Positions 9,242-17,567 of a stretch of 64,000 nt of DNA are shown one piece after another. The notes under the pieces were generated by a model that worked only from the letters and a program-made list of their open reading frames with translations, was not told the DNA's origin and did not search any database. Source of the stretch: Bacillus sp. ISL-18. GTDB taxonomy: Bacteria; Bacillota; Bacilli; Bacillales; Cytobacillaceae. The position numbers and the translations under genes are program-made. Location: contig NZ_JAGGQG010000006.1 of the NCBI RefSeq assembly GCF_018613415.1, positions 62,001 to 126,000 on the forward strand. The letters run 5' to 3'. Numbering within the stretch: the stretch's first letter is position 1; each line of letters starts with the position of its first letter.

Positions 9242-9538
9242 ATGATTATCATTCATGCTACATTCCAAATAAACCCAGCGAAGGAGAACCTGTTTCTAGA
9301 GGAAATTCATCCGCTTATTTCCGCTTCAAGAGAAGAGAACGGGAATATTTCTTATCGCCTTCAAAAAGATGTAGAAAATGAACATGTATATATGATGGTG
9401 GAGGTTTGGCAGGATATGCAAGCTGTTGCCAGTCACAATTCAAGCGATCACTTCACCAAGTTCGTAGCTAAAGCAAAAGATTTCTTGGCTGCACCATTAG
9501 AGGTTAAAGCATTTGAGGGGCAGCCATTAAAATTATAG
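9242..9538 (+). CDS. ABM-domain protein, putative quinol monooxygenase (YgiN-like)
   Basis: A 98-residue ferredoxin-like ABM (antibiotic biosynthesis monooxygenase) domain. It starts HATFQINPAKENLFLEEI and contains ENGNISYRLQKD and the VEVWQDMQAVASHNSSDHF motif with the usual His. Family members act as cofactor-free oxygenases on quinols or as heme-binding proteins. RBS GAGGTTT precedes ATG 9242. It follows the nitroreductase, so the pair may form a quinone-handling unit as YgiN/MdaB do in E. coli (inference). A terminator follows. Confidence 0.85.
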   Translation: MIIIHATFQINPAKENLFLEEIHPLISASREENGNISYRLQKDVENEHVYMMVEVWQDMQAVASHNSSDHFTKFVAKAKDFLAAPLEVKAFEGQPLKL

Positions 9539-9562
9539 ATGCTAACAAATATAATCAGAAAT

Positions 9563-9608
9563 AGAGAGGGTGTCCAAAAAGTATAACTTTTAGGGCATCC
9601 TCTTTTTT
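9563..9608 (+). terminator. Rho-independent terminator after the ABM gene
   Basis: A stem of GAGGGTGTCC with GGGCATCCTC (two G:U pairs) is followed by TTTTTT. Confidence 0.85.
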
Positions 9609-10001
9609 CTGTACCTTGCATTGACAAACTAGAAGAATTATTATTTCCATTTATTTTAAGGTATAAAGAGTGGTATGAGAGGGACGAAGCCACAAAGTTC
9701 TGGCTGCGAATCTCATTTTTTTTACTTACTTCTATTTTTTTAGTAATAAAATTTTTGCGGTTTTTGCGCAAAAATAAGAAACGTAGTGCCAATAAATTTT
9801 GCATATTGTTTTTAATATTGTTTATAAATAGGTGTTTTTAATATTGGCACAGTAATTGCATATTTTTAGTGAAAAAAATATTTTGGATAAGTGTCCAAGA
9901 TTATCCATATATGAGAGGGGTGACAGGCGAAATTCAATGCTATTATAAAAAAACAAAACAAATGAATTAAAAAAATTCACAATCATCAAAGTGGGATTAC
10001 T
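9609..10001. other. AT-rich gap without a recognisable gene
   Basis: Very AT-rich sequence with several poly-T and poly-A runs. No frame with a ribosome binding site is seen. It leads into the pdxS remnant. Confidence 0.5.
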
Positions 10002-10180
10002 ATGAAAACTGAAACGGATCGTGTAAAAAGCGGCATAGCTGAAATGCAAAAGGGCTGCGTCATAATGGATGTGTGAATGCTGAACAAGCAAAAATAGCAG
10101 AACCAGCAGGAGCGGTAGCTGTAATGGCATTGGGGCGCGTACCTTCTGATATCCGTGCGGTTGGTGGAGTAGCAAGAAAA
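10002..10180 (+). pseudogene. pdxS: Remnant of pdxS (pyridoxal 5'-phosphate synthase lyase subunit)
   Basis: ATG 10002 opens [18 protein letters not shown], then CVIMDV, the well-known PdxS N-terminus, but a stop follows at MDV. A one-base shift restores [20 protein letters not shown] and then [16 protein letters not shown], which is still PdxS in order. The rest of the gene (about 230 codons) is missing after 10180. It is a truncated, frameshifted copy; a working pdxST must be elsewhere in the genome. No RBS of note precedes it. Confidence 0.88.
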
Positions 10181-10204
10181 AATAGTCTTAAGCCGTTTTT
10201 TTAT

Positions 10205-10218
10205 TGAAAGCGCTCTTA
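10205..10218 (+). promoter_or_regulatory. Candidate CcpA cre site upstream of the lysine island
   Basis: TGAAAGCGCTCTTA fits the Bacillus cre consensus except at the penultimate base. It lies 28 bases before the -35 of the promoter at 10246. Confidence 0.45.
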
Positions 10219-10245
10219 TCTATTTGAAAATTTAGAATATTATTA

Positions 10246-10279
10246 TTGACATAGTTTTTTCTGACACGTATACTCGTGT
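10246..10279 (+). promoter_or_regulatory. Sigma-A-type promoter with an operator palindrome over the -10
   Basis: TTGACA (10246-10251), a 17-base spacer and TATACT (10269-10274) form a near-consensus promoter. ACACG and CGTGT flank the -10 as a perfect inverted repeat (ACACG-tatact-CGTGT, 10264-10279). A repressor bound there would block RNA polymerase. It drives the DUF3870 gene and probably the lysine island. Confidence 0.75.
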
Positions 10280-10321
10280 TAGACATATGATCAGTTGGTT
10301 TTTGAAAGGAGGATTAGGGGC

Positions 10322-10651
10322 ATGCAAACACTGGAAACAGTGATTGTTACAGGATATGCAAAGGCTCCACAGGGAACTTCCATGTATGAAATGTATAAGC
10401 ATGCGGGAATTGTACTCGAAGTGGAACTGAAAGAGCATAAAATTATTGGCGCCGAATTTACATTCGTAACAGAACTAACGAAAAACTATTTTCAAAAACT
10501 ACTGATTGGTTACTGTCTTCGAGACGGTGTTGAGCCGCTGATAGAACGAATTCAAAGCTTTTATTTTGCTCCATCCCAGCAAGCGATCATTGTGGCCCTT
10601 CAGGCGGCAGTTCAACGTTACTGGGATAACATAAAGCAAAAGAATACATAA
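10322..10651 (+). CDS. DUF3870-domain protein
   Basis: A 109-residue protein of the DUF3870 family: ETVIVTGYAKAPQGTSMYEM near the start, then KHAGIVLEVE and a RYWDNIK end. No enzymatic residues are known for the family; its members are commonly found beside acyl-CoA or amino acid degradation genes. ATG 10322 has AAAGGAGG upstream. It is the first gene after the strong promoter at 10246, about 190 bases ahead of the CoA-transferase genes, so it may be a small regulator or accessory protein of the lysine island (inference). Confidence 0.75.
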   Translation: MQTLETVIVTGYAKAPQGTSMYEMYKHAGIVLEVELKEHKIIGAEFTFVTELTKNYFQKLLIGYCLRDGVEPLIERIQSFYFAPSQQAIIVALQAAVQRYWDNIKQKNT

Positions 10652-10838
10652 CGTTTGGTTATAATAAAGTGGGAAGATGACCTCTTCCCATGGTCTTATT
10701 AAAACCGGGCAAACATGAACACTTTGTAAAGAAAGTTCTTTAGAACACATTCTTTATGGAGGATTTATGTTTTGTCCGGTTTTTTATTTTTCCAAACCGT
10801 TAAAACACACAAAAAGCCAAGAGGAGGTAGGGAAAAGG

Positions 10839-11495
10839 ATGAGCAAGCTAATTACATGCGCTGAAGCTGTAAAAATGGTTAAAAGCGGCTCACGGATTAT
10901 GGTAGGAGGATTTGGACTTGTCGGATGTCCGATCAGTTTAATCGAAGCTTTGGCTCAAAGAAACGTGAAAGACTTAGAGATTATTAGTAATAACCTTGGA
11001 GAGCCGGGGAGAGGTCTGGGAGTTTTAGTACGGCAAAAACAAGTGAAAAAGGCGATCGGTTCCTACTTTACCTCTAATCCTGAAGTTGTGAAAGCCTATC
11101 AGGATCAAGAATTAGAGGTAGAGCTTATCCCGCAGGGAACGATGTCTGAGGCTATCCGGGCGGGCGGTGCCGGTATCGGGGGGTTTTATACACCAGTCAG
11201 TGTTGGAACAAAAATCGCTGAAACCAAAGAAGTGAGGGCCCTTAACGGTAAAAAATATGTGTTCCAGGAACCAATTAAAGCCGATTTTGCCTTCATTAAA
11301 GCGAAAAAAGCTGATCAATTAGGAAATCTCATTTACAACCAATCAGCAAGAAACTTTAATCCAATGATGGCAACAGCTGCAAATGTTGTGATTGCAGAGG
11401 TTGACGAGATAGTGGAGGAAGGGGAAATTTCTCCTGAAGAAATTGTAACTCCTCATTTATACGTGGATTATATCGTCGTAAAGGAAGGGAACTAG
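10839..11495 (+). CDS. 3-oxoacid CoA-transferase, subunit A (YodS/AtoD-like)
   Basis: A 218-residue family I CoA-transferase alpha subunit with the glycine-rich MVGGFGLVGCPISLIEAL at about residues 21-38 and GTMSEAIRAGGAGIGGFYTP. Together with the next gene it moves CoA between acyl-CoA and a 3-oxoacid. ATG 10839 is chosen because GAGGAGGT lies just upstream; a frame opening at 10767 lacks an RBS. It is one base from subunit B. In Bacillus subtilis the yodS-yodR pair lies in the kamA region. Here the proposed substrate is 3-keto-6-acetamidohexanoate (inference from the neighbouring kamA, GNAT and thiolase genes). Confidence 0.9.
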   Translation: MSKLITCAEAVKMVKSGSRIMVGGFGLVGCPISLIEALAQRNVKDLEIISNNLGEPGRGLGVLVRQKQVKKAIGSYFTSNPEVVKAYQDQELEVELIPQGTMSEAIRAGGAGIGGFYTPVSVGTKIAETKEVRALNGKKYVFQEPIKADFAFIKAKKADQLGNLIYNQSARNFNPMMATAANVVIAEVDEIVEEGEISPEEIVTPHLYVDYIVVKEGN

Positions 11496-11496
11496 C

Positions 11497-12159
11497 ATGA
11501 ATGCAAAACAATACATTGCTGCAAGGGCTGCGAAGGAATTAAAGCCTGGCGATATCGTCAATTTGGGGATTGGGATTCCAACGATGGTAGCTGATTATAT
11601 TCCATCAGATGTCAAAGTGTTTTTACATTCGGAAAACGGAATTCTTGGAGTAGGTCCTTCTCCAGATCTGGAGCATACGGACCCAAATCTGGTCAATGCC
11701 GGGAAACTACCCGTTTCGGTATTAGAAGGAGCATCGTTTTTTGATAGCGCTTCCTCTTTTGCAATGATTCGCGGAGGGCATGTAAGTGTCTCCATTCTTG
11801 GGGCACTGCAAATCGATGCCAATGGTCGGATCGCTAATTGGGCCGTACCAGGAAAAAGTGTTCTTGGTGTTGGCGGGGCAATGGATTTATTGGAGGGCTC
11901 CAAGACTGTGATTGTCACAACAAAACATTCAAATACCGAGGGGGGACCAAAAATCGTCAAGGAATTAACCTATCCAATAACATCCGAACGAATAGTAGAT
12001 TTAATTATTACTGATTTGGCGGTATTTACTGTAACGGCAGATGGTCTTCATTTGATCGAGCTGTCCCCTGGGGTTTCCCTTAGGGAAGTGGAGCAGAAAA
12101 CGGATGCACCTTTCCACATTCCTGAGTCATTTAAAAACTGCAAAGAGGTGACCGTGTAG
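11497..12159 (+). CDS. 3-oxoacid CoA-transferase, subunit B (YodR/AtoA-like)
   Basis: A 220-residue beta subunit. The catalytic Glu that forms the glutamyl-CoA thioester is E46 in LHSENGILGVGPSP. Further family blocks are LGIGIPTMVADYIP and GGHVSVSILGALQ. It pairs with the subunit A gene one base upstream, and its stop codon overlaps the GTG start of the thiolase gene by one base, so all three are translationally coupled. It gives or removes CoA around the thiolytic step of the proposed beta-lysine route. Confidence 0.92.
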   Translation: MNAKQYIAARAAKELKPGDIVNLGIGIPTMVADYIPSDVKVFLHSENGILGVGPSPDLEHTDPNLVNAGKLPVSVLEGASFFDSASSFAMIRGGHVSVSILGALQIDANGRIANWAVPGKSVLGVGGAMDLLEGSKTVIVTTKHSNTEGGPKIVKELTYPITSERIVDLIITDLAVFTVTADGLHLIELSPGVSLREVEQKTDAPFHIPESFKNCKEVTV

Positions 12160-13349
12160 TGGTTGTCATTGTAAATGCCTTTCGTACTGCCATCGGAAGC
12201 TTTGGCGGGTCACTGGTAAATACTCGTCCAGAAGAGCTGGTTTCACTGATTATGAAAAATAACCTTTCTGCTTCCGGTTACGGTGCAAATATTGTCGATG
12301 AAGTCATCGTTGGGCAAACAAAGCAGAGTGCCCATGCTCCGAATATCGCAAGGGTCGCTGCACTATTGGCCCATTTTCCAGAATCGCTTCCTGCTTATAC
12401 GGTCCATCGGCAATGCGGCTCGGGAATGCAGGCAGTTTTAAACGGAGCTATGTCGATTTTGGCAGGACAGGCGAGCGTTGTGCTAGCAGGGGGAGTTGAA
12501 AGCATGTCACAATCTCCTCATTATTTGGTTGGCAGTCGATTTGGACCAAAGATGGGAGATATCACATTATACGATTCCAATACGGAAAGTCAGCCAAAAT
12601 CCCAGCCGGAGGAGATATACGGCCGTTTAACGATGGGGCAAACAGCAGAATGGCTGGCTGAAAAATATAACATTAGCCGCCAGGAACAAGACGAATTTGC
12701 TTATATAAGCCAGCAGAAAGCGAAACGCGCCATTGAAATGGGTCGTTTTGAAGAAGAAATTATTCCTGTTCCGGTAAAGGAAGGAAAAACAGGGATCAGA
12801 AATTTTGCGACAGATGAGCACCCTAGATTAACGGAAATTGAAACACTTGGAACATTAAGGCCTGTGTTTCAAATGGATGGAACGGTAACAGCCGGTAACT
12901 CATCCGGAAGAAATGATGGTAGCTCAATGCTGCTGTTGATGTCGGAAGAAAAGGCGAAACAACTAGGAGTTGTCCCGATGGCAAGGATTCGTTCTTTTGC
13001 TGCAGCGGGTGTATCGCCGAAAGAAATGGGACTCGGTCCTGTGCCGGCATCCCAAATGGCATTGAAAAAGGCGGGGCTCCGTTTGGAAGATATCGATTTA
13101 ATTGAATTAAATGAGGCATTCGCTGCGCAAAGTCTTGCCTGTTTACGAGAATGGGGCATAAAAGGAGACAACGTCAATGTTAATGGTGGGGCGATTGCCT
13201 TAGGGCATCCACTTGGATGTTCCGGTGCAAGGATCGTCACTACATTGTGTCATGAGCTTGAAAAACAAAAGCGGCAATTTGGCCTTGCAACGATTTGTGT
13301 CGCAGGAGGATTAGGAATGGCTATGGTGGTGGAAAGATGGATGGAATAA
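12159..13349 (+). CDS. Thiolase (acetyl-CoA acyltransferase)
   Basis: A 396-residue thiolase. The nucleophilic Cys is C86 in HRQCGSGMQ, the catalytic His is in GGAIALGHPLGCSGARI, and the second active-site Cys is in CVAGGLGMAMV. Length and motifs are complete. It would cleave 3-keto-6-acetamidohexanoyl-CoA to acetyl-CoA and 4-acetamidobutyryl-CoA (inference); the generic function is 3-ketoacyl-CoA thiolysis. It starts with GTG overlapping the previous stop, and its 3' end overlaps the next gene by 13 bases, so it lies mid-operon. Confidence 0.93.
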   Translation: MVVIVNAFRTAIGSFGGSLVNTRPEELVSLIMKNNLSASGYGANIVDEVIVGQTKQSAHAPNIARVAALLAHFPESLPAYTVHRQCGSGMQAVLNGAMSILAGQASVVLAGGVESMSQSPHYLVGSRFGPKMGDITLYDSNTESQPKSQPEEIYGRLTMGQTAEWLAEKYNISRQEQDEFAYISQQKAKRAIEMGRFEEEIIPVPVKEGKTGIRNFATDEHPRLTEIETLGTLRPVFQMDGTVTAGNSSGRNDGSSMLLLMSEEKAKQLGVVPMARIRSFAAAGVSPKEMGLGPVPASQMALKKAGLRLEDIDLIELNEAFAAQSLACLREWGIKGDNVNVNGGAIALGHPLGCSGARIVTTLCHELEKQKRQFGLATICVAGGLGMAMVVERWME

Positions 13350-14722
13350 AAAAAGACTACGTGTTTCATCGTGATTTAAAAAAGGATTATCCAATCATTA
13401 CCCATGGTGCAGGCTCCTATCTTTTCGATGAAAGCGGGAAAAAATATTTGGATGCCTGCTCGGGAGCAGTAGCAGCCAACCTGGGCCATGGAATATCATC
13501 CATCGGAGACGCCATGGCGGAACAAGCAAAAAAAGCAGCTTTCGTCCATACCATCCGTTTCGAGACAAAAGCGCTCCATCAGCTGGCCGAAACAATCGGC
13601 CAAATGGCACCGGACGATTTAAATAAAGTATATTTTACAACCGGTGGTTCCGAAGCAAATGAAAGTGCTCTGAAGCTGGCAAGGCAATATCATCGGGATG
13701 CCGGCAGACATCAAAAACATATTGTCATAGGGAGATGGCAGTCGTACCACGGTAACACGATTGGTTCTTTATCAGCAGGAGGGGATGTCAAACGCAGACA
13801 CGCCTATACACCTAATCTTTTAAACTATGCCCATGTCTATTCTCCCTACTGCCATCGTTGTCCCTATGATCGTCAAAAAGAAGATTGTCTTTCGAAACAA
13901 AACTGGACGTGTGTAAAGGATATTGAAAGGACGATTTTAGAGCTTGGGCCAGAGAACGTTTCGGCGTTTATAGCCGAACCAATTGTTGGAAGCCAGCAAG
14001 GAGCTGTACCGCCGCCGCTCGGGTATTTTAAAAAAGTTCGGGAGCTGTGTGACCGTTATCAAATTCTTTTAATTATCGATGAAGTGATGACTGGATTTGG
14101 TCGTACCGGCACCAACTTTGCGACAGAACAGATAGGGATCGTTCCGGATATGATTACTTTTGGAAAAGGGGTATCAGCGGGATATGCCCCCCTTGCCGGA
14201 ATGATTGTTCATGATCGGGTAATCGAAGGGCTCATTGAAAACAGCGACGGGAAATTCATTCACGGTTACACATATAGCGGGCATCCCGTAGCGGTTGCAG
14301 CCGGCCTAGCTGCATTGGACGTATATAAGCAGGATATGGTGCTAGAAAACGTCAAAAAACAAGGTGCTTACCTTTTCAACCGGCTTTTGGAGTTGAAGCA
14401 AAAACACGCTTTTGTCTCTGATGTGCGCGGTAGAGGGCTTTTAATGGGGATCGAGCTTGTGAAGGATCGTGAACAGGATCTATTGTTCGATCCAGCAGAA
14501 AAAGCGGCTGAAAGATTGAATGGAATTGCCATGGATCTCGGTGCGGTTTTTTACCCCGGTTCCGGTTCGATTGACGGCACAAAGGGGGAACACCTTATCA
14601 TCAGCCCTCCTTTAAATGTTACCAAAACAGAAATGGATGAGATTGTAAGAATTCTAGATGAATCATTCACCATATTCAAGCTTCAATTAAGAAAGGATGA
14701 ACTCTATGAAATTACAAAATAA
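13337..14722 (+). CDS. Class III (PLP) aminotransferase, YodT-like
   Basis: A 461-residue class III aminotransferase. LDACSGAVAANLGHG near the start, TTGGSEANESALKLARQYH (cofactor phosphate binding), LLIIDEVMTGFGRTGTNFA, and the PLP lysine in ITFGKGVSAGYAPLAGMI are all present. It is of the omega-amino-acid/YodT type rather than acetylornithine type, with a Cys-rich insert SPYCHRCPYDRQKEDC at about residues 175-190 that could bind a metal. ATG 13337 overlaps the thiolase gene. Proposed job: remove the 3-amino group of N6-acetyl-beta-lysine to give 3-keto-6-acetamidohexanoate. The reaction is inferred from context. Confidence 0.88.
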   Translation: MDGIKKDYVFHRDLKKDYPIITHGAGSYLFDESGKKYLDACSGAVAANLGHGISSIGDAMAEQAKKAAFVHTIRFETKALHQLAETIGQMAPDDLNKVYFTTGGSEANESALKLARQYHRDAGRHQKHIVIGRWQSYHGNTIGSLSAGGDVKRRHAYTPNLLNYAHVYSPYCHRCPYDRQKEDCLSKQNWTCVKDIERTILELGPENVSAFIAEPIVGSQQGAVPPPLGYFKKVRELCDRYQILLIIDEVMTGFGRTGTNFATEQIGIVPDMITFGKGVSAGYAPLAGMIVHDRVIEGLIENSDGKFIHGYTYSGHPVAVAAGLAALDVYKQDMVLENVKKQGAYLFNRLLELKQKHAFVSDVRGRGLLMGIELVKDREQDLLFDPAEKAAERLNGIAMDLGAVFYPGSGSIDGTKGEHLIISPPLNVTKTEMDEIVRILDESFTIFKLQLRKDELYEITK

Positions 14723-16001
14723 AACAGCAGAAATCCAAGAAAAAGCAAAAAAACATTTATCACCGGTTATGACAAGGGTGACCGAGCTTGTCATAGAAAA
14801 AGCGCATGGCGCCAAATTTTGGACGATGGACGGAAAGGAATATATTGATTTCGTTTCAGGAGTCGCCGTCAACGCTGTCGGGCATACGAACAAAAAAATG
14901 GTTGAGGCGATTCAGAAGCAGGCAGAAGCCTTGATACATCTGGGATTGAACTATGGTTATTATGAAACGGCGGCAAATTTGGCAGAAAAGCTTGCTCATA
15001 TCACTCCTGGAAATTTAGACACCGTCTTTTTCTCCAATTCTGGAGCGGAAGCAATTGACGGGGCTCTTAAACTGGCAAAAGCCGCAACAGAAAGACCCGC
15101 GATTATTGCTTTTGAAGGATCGTTTCATGGCCGCACATTAGGAGCAACAGCCATTACGGCCTCAAGCTCTAAATACCGCCGTTATTATGAACCGATTTTA
15201 GGCGAAGTGTACCATGTACCATATCCGTATCCCAGCCAGTTGAAAAACATTAGAGAAGAAGAAGTGGAAGAATATTGCTTGAATCAGCTTCAGAAATTGT
15301 TTGATTTACGTGTCGACCCTTCACGAGTAGCTGCAATCATCATTGAACCGGTAATGGGGGAAGGCGGCTATTATCCAGCACCGCCAAGTTTCTTGCAGGC
15401 GTTAAGAAAGATGACCGAGGAACATGGCATTTTGCTTATCTTTGATGAAGTACAAACAGGATTTGGCCGGACCGGTAAAATGTTCGCGGCAGAGCATGCG
15501 AATGTCACTCCGGATATCTTGGTACTTGCAAAAGCCCTTTCTGGCGGAATGCCTCTTGGTGCCATTGTGGCAAGCCGCGAGCTGCATGAAAAATGGCCGA
15601 CGGCAGGTCACGGTTCGACATTTGGTGGGAATCCGGTTTCTTGTGCAGCGGCATTGGCAAACATCGAGGTTATTGAGGAAGAAAAGTTAGTCGAACGCAG
15701 TGCAAAACTAGGTGCGAAAATTGTACGCAGGCTTCAAAGCTCGATCGGTCATTTACCAGGTATTGTTGAAGTCCGTGGAGTCGGTATGATGATCGGCATT
15801 GAATTCGATTTGCAATCTGCTCCTTACTATGTACCTAAAATTAAATCAAAAGCACTGGAAAATGGTTTGCTTATTATGAACTGCGGTGTAAGCGGACAAA
15901 CCATCCGACTAATGCTGCCACTTAATATTGAAGAAGATGTGCTGAACATAGGATTAACGATTTTAGAAGATGTGATCACTGAAAGCATTTCAGGAGACTA
16001 A
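14706..16001 (+). CDS. gabT: 4-aminobutyrate aminotransferase-like enzyme (GabT)
   Basis: A 431-residue class III aminotransferase distinct from its upstream neighbour. Motifs: VSGVAVNAVGHTNKKM, FFSNSGAEAIDGALKLAK, IIEPVMGEGGYYPAPPSF, LLIFDEVQTGFGRTGKMFAA, and the PLP lysine in LVLAKALSGGMPLGAIV, followed by GHGSTFGGNPVSCAAA. This set is typical of GABA/omega-amino acid transaminases. ATG 14706 is chosen because AAAGGA ends 8 bases before it; ATG 14697 lies within that RBS. It is followed by the succinate-semialdehyde dehydrogenase gene, so it most likely converts GABA to succinate semialdehyde. Confidence 0.88.
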   Translation: MKLQNKTAEIQEKAKKHLSPVMTRVTELVIEKAHGAKFWTMDGKEYIDFVSGVAVNAVGHTNKKMVEAIQKQAEALIHLGLNYGYYETAANLAEKLAHITPGNLDTVFFSNSGAEAIDGALKLAKAATERPAIIAFEGSFHGRTLGATAITASSSKYRRYYEPILGEVYHVPYPYPSQLKNIREEEVEEYCLNQLQKLFDLRVDPSRVAAIIIEPVMGEGGYYPAPPSFLQALRKMTEEHGILLIFDEVQTGFGRTGKMFAAEHANVTPDILVLAKALSGGMPLGAIVASRELHEKWPTAGHGSTFGGNPVSCAAALANIEVIEEEKLVERSAKLGAKIVRRLQSSIGHLPGIVEVRGVGMMIGIEFDLQSAPYYVPKIKSKALENGLLIMNCGVSGQTIRLMLPLNIEEDVLNIGLTILEDVITESISGD

Positions 16002-16040
16002 TTTCATTTCTGCGGAATAACACTAAAGGAGGTCAAGCTT

Positions 16041-17501
16041 ATGTCTAGCCAAATCAAAACAGATCTTCTTCAGGGAGATCTTTATATAAATGGAGAGTGG
16101 GTAACTGCGCCCGATCAATCGTATTTTAATAGTTTAAATCCTGCAACAGGTGAACTTGTTGGCATATGTGCGGCTGCTACACCAGAACAAGTGGATGATG
16201 CTGTCGAAATAGCAAATAAAATCTACTTAAATTGGAAGGACACCCCCATTCCAGAACGAGCGGCATATTTAATGAAAGCAGCTCAATTGTTTGAAAAGAG
16301 AAAGGACGAACTTGCTCGTGTCATGACAATGGAGATGGGCAAAGTCCTGTCGGAATCTTTAGGCGAAGCAGGAGTCGTCATCGCAACTGCTCAATACATG
16401 GCCGGTGAGGGACGACGCCTCTTTGGAGAAATAGTCCCGGCAGGTTTCCCAGACCGCAACGTAACAATGGTTCGTGAACCTCTTGGAATTGTAGCGTGCA
16501 TTACGCCTTGGAATTTCCCGGTTGCGCTTGCTTCCTACAAAATCTTTTCAGCCCTGATTGCTGGGAATACCGTCGTATGGAAGCCTGCTTCAGAGGTTGC
16601 CTTATCGGCAAAGATTTTTGTGGAAGTCTTGGATGAAGCTGGATTTCCTGCCGGGGTTGTTAACTTAATTACAGGTTCAGGAAGAATTGTGGGACAAAGA
16701 CTTGCAGAGCATCCGGATGTGAAAGTCATTTCGTTTACGGGTTCAACTGAAGTTGGACAACAGCTGAGTGAAATGAGCAGTAAAACGTTAAAACGTATTT
16801 CATTGGAGCTTGGGGGAAAAAACGCCGTGATTGTCTTGAAGGATGCCGACTTGGAAAAAGCGGCAGACGGAATCGTAAAATCGGCGTTTACGACAACTGG
16901 CCAGCGCTGTACAGCGGCAAGCAGAGTAATCGTGGAGCGTCCGGTAAAGGAATTGCTTTTACAAAAAGTAGTAGATTTAACAAAGTCTATGAAAATAGGA
17001 AATGGTCTTGAAGAAGGGATACAAGTGGGCCCACTCGTAAATGAAGACCAGCTTCATACAGTTGAACAATATGTGAAAAAAGCGATTGAAGAAGGCGGGA
17101 AAATTGTATTGGGCGGCCAGCGTGTCAATGAATTGGGAGGCTTTTATTATAAACCCACCATCATTGAAAATGTAAAACCGGAGGATACCATTGCACAGGA
17201 AGAAATCTTTGGCCCTGTTCTTGCCATCATTGAAGTTGATTCATATGAGGAAGCCATAAAGGTAAATAACGGGACCATTTATGGGTTGTCGACTTCTATT
17301 TATACACAAAGTCTCCACTTTGCAAACCGTGCTGCAAAGGAAGTGGTCAGCGGACTTGTCTATATTAATAACGGTACATCCAATGCTGAAATGGGCGTGG
17401 CATTTGGAGGAATGAAAATGTCAGGAAACGGTCACCGTGAAGTATCCCATCATGTATTTGATGTCATGACAGAGTGGAAGTCGATTTATACAAATTATTA
17501 A
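16041..17501 (+). CDS. gabD: Succinate-semialdehyde dehydrogenase-like aldehyde dehydrogenase
   Basis: A 486-residue NAD(P)-dependent aldehyde dehydrogenase. TPWNFPVALASYKIFSALIA begins the nucleotide-binding part, ISLELGGKNAVIVL holds the general base Glu, and C290 in TGQRCTAASR is the nucleophile; QEEIFGPVLA follows. RBS AAAGGAGGTC precedes ATG 16041. Its position after GabT fits oxidation of succinate semialdehyde to succinate, the final step to the TCA cycle. Other short-chain semialdehydes remain possible on sequence alone. Confidence 0.88.
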   Translation: MSSQIKTDLLQGDLYINGEWVTAPDQSYFNSLNPATGELVGICAAATPEQVDDAVEIANKIYLNWKDTPIPERAAYLMKAAQLFEKRKDELARVMTMEMGKVLSESLGEAGVVIATAQYMAGEGRRLFGEIVPAGFPDRNVTMVREPLGIVACITPWNFPVALASYKIFSALIAGNTVVWKPASEVALSAKIFVEVLDEAGFPAGVVNLITGSGRIVGQRLAEHPDVKVISFTGSTEVGQQLSEMSSKTLKRISLELGGKNAVIVLKDADLEKAADGIVKSAFTTTGQRCTAASRVIVERPVKELLLQKVVDLTKSMKIGNGLEEGIQVGPLVNEDQLHTVEQYVKKAIEEGGKIVLGGQRVNELGGFYYKPTIIENVKPEDTIAQEEIFGPVLAIIEVDSYEEAIKVNNGTIYGLSTSIYTQSLHFANRAAKEVVSGLVYINNGTSNAEMGVAFGGMKMSGNGHREVSHHVFDVMTEWKSIYTNY

Positions 17502-17567
17502 TTTTTAAAACGGACCGGGAAGGTCAGGGGCACTATATTAAACTTCATATATCCAAGGGGGGAGAAT

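Noticed and set aside
12869..13240. 123-codon minus-strand frame within the thiolase gene
   Set aside because: It overlaps conserved thiolase coding sequence and has no RBS or family signature.
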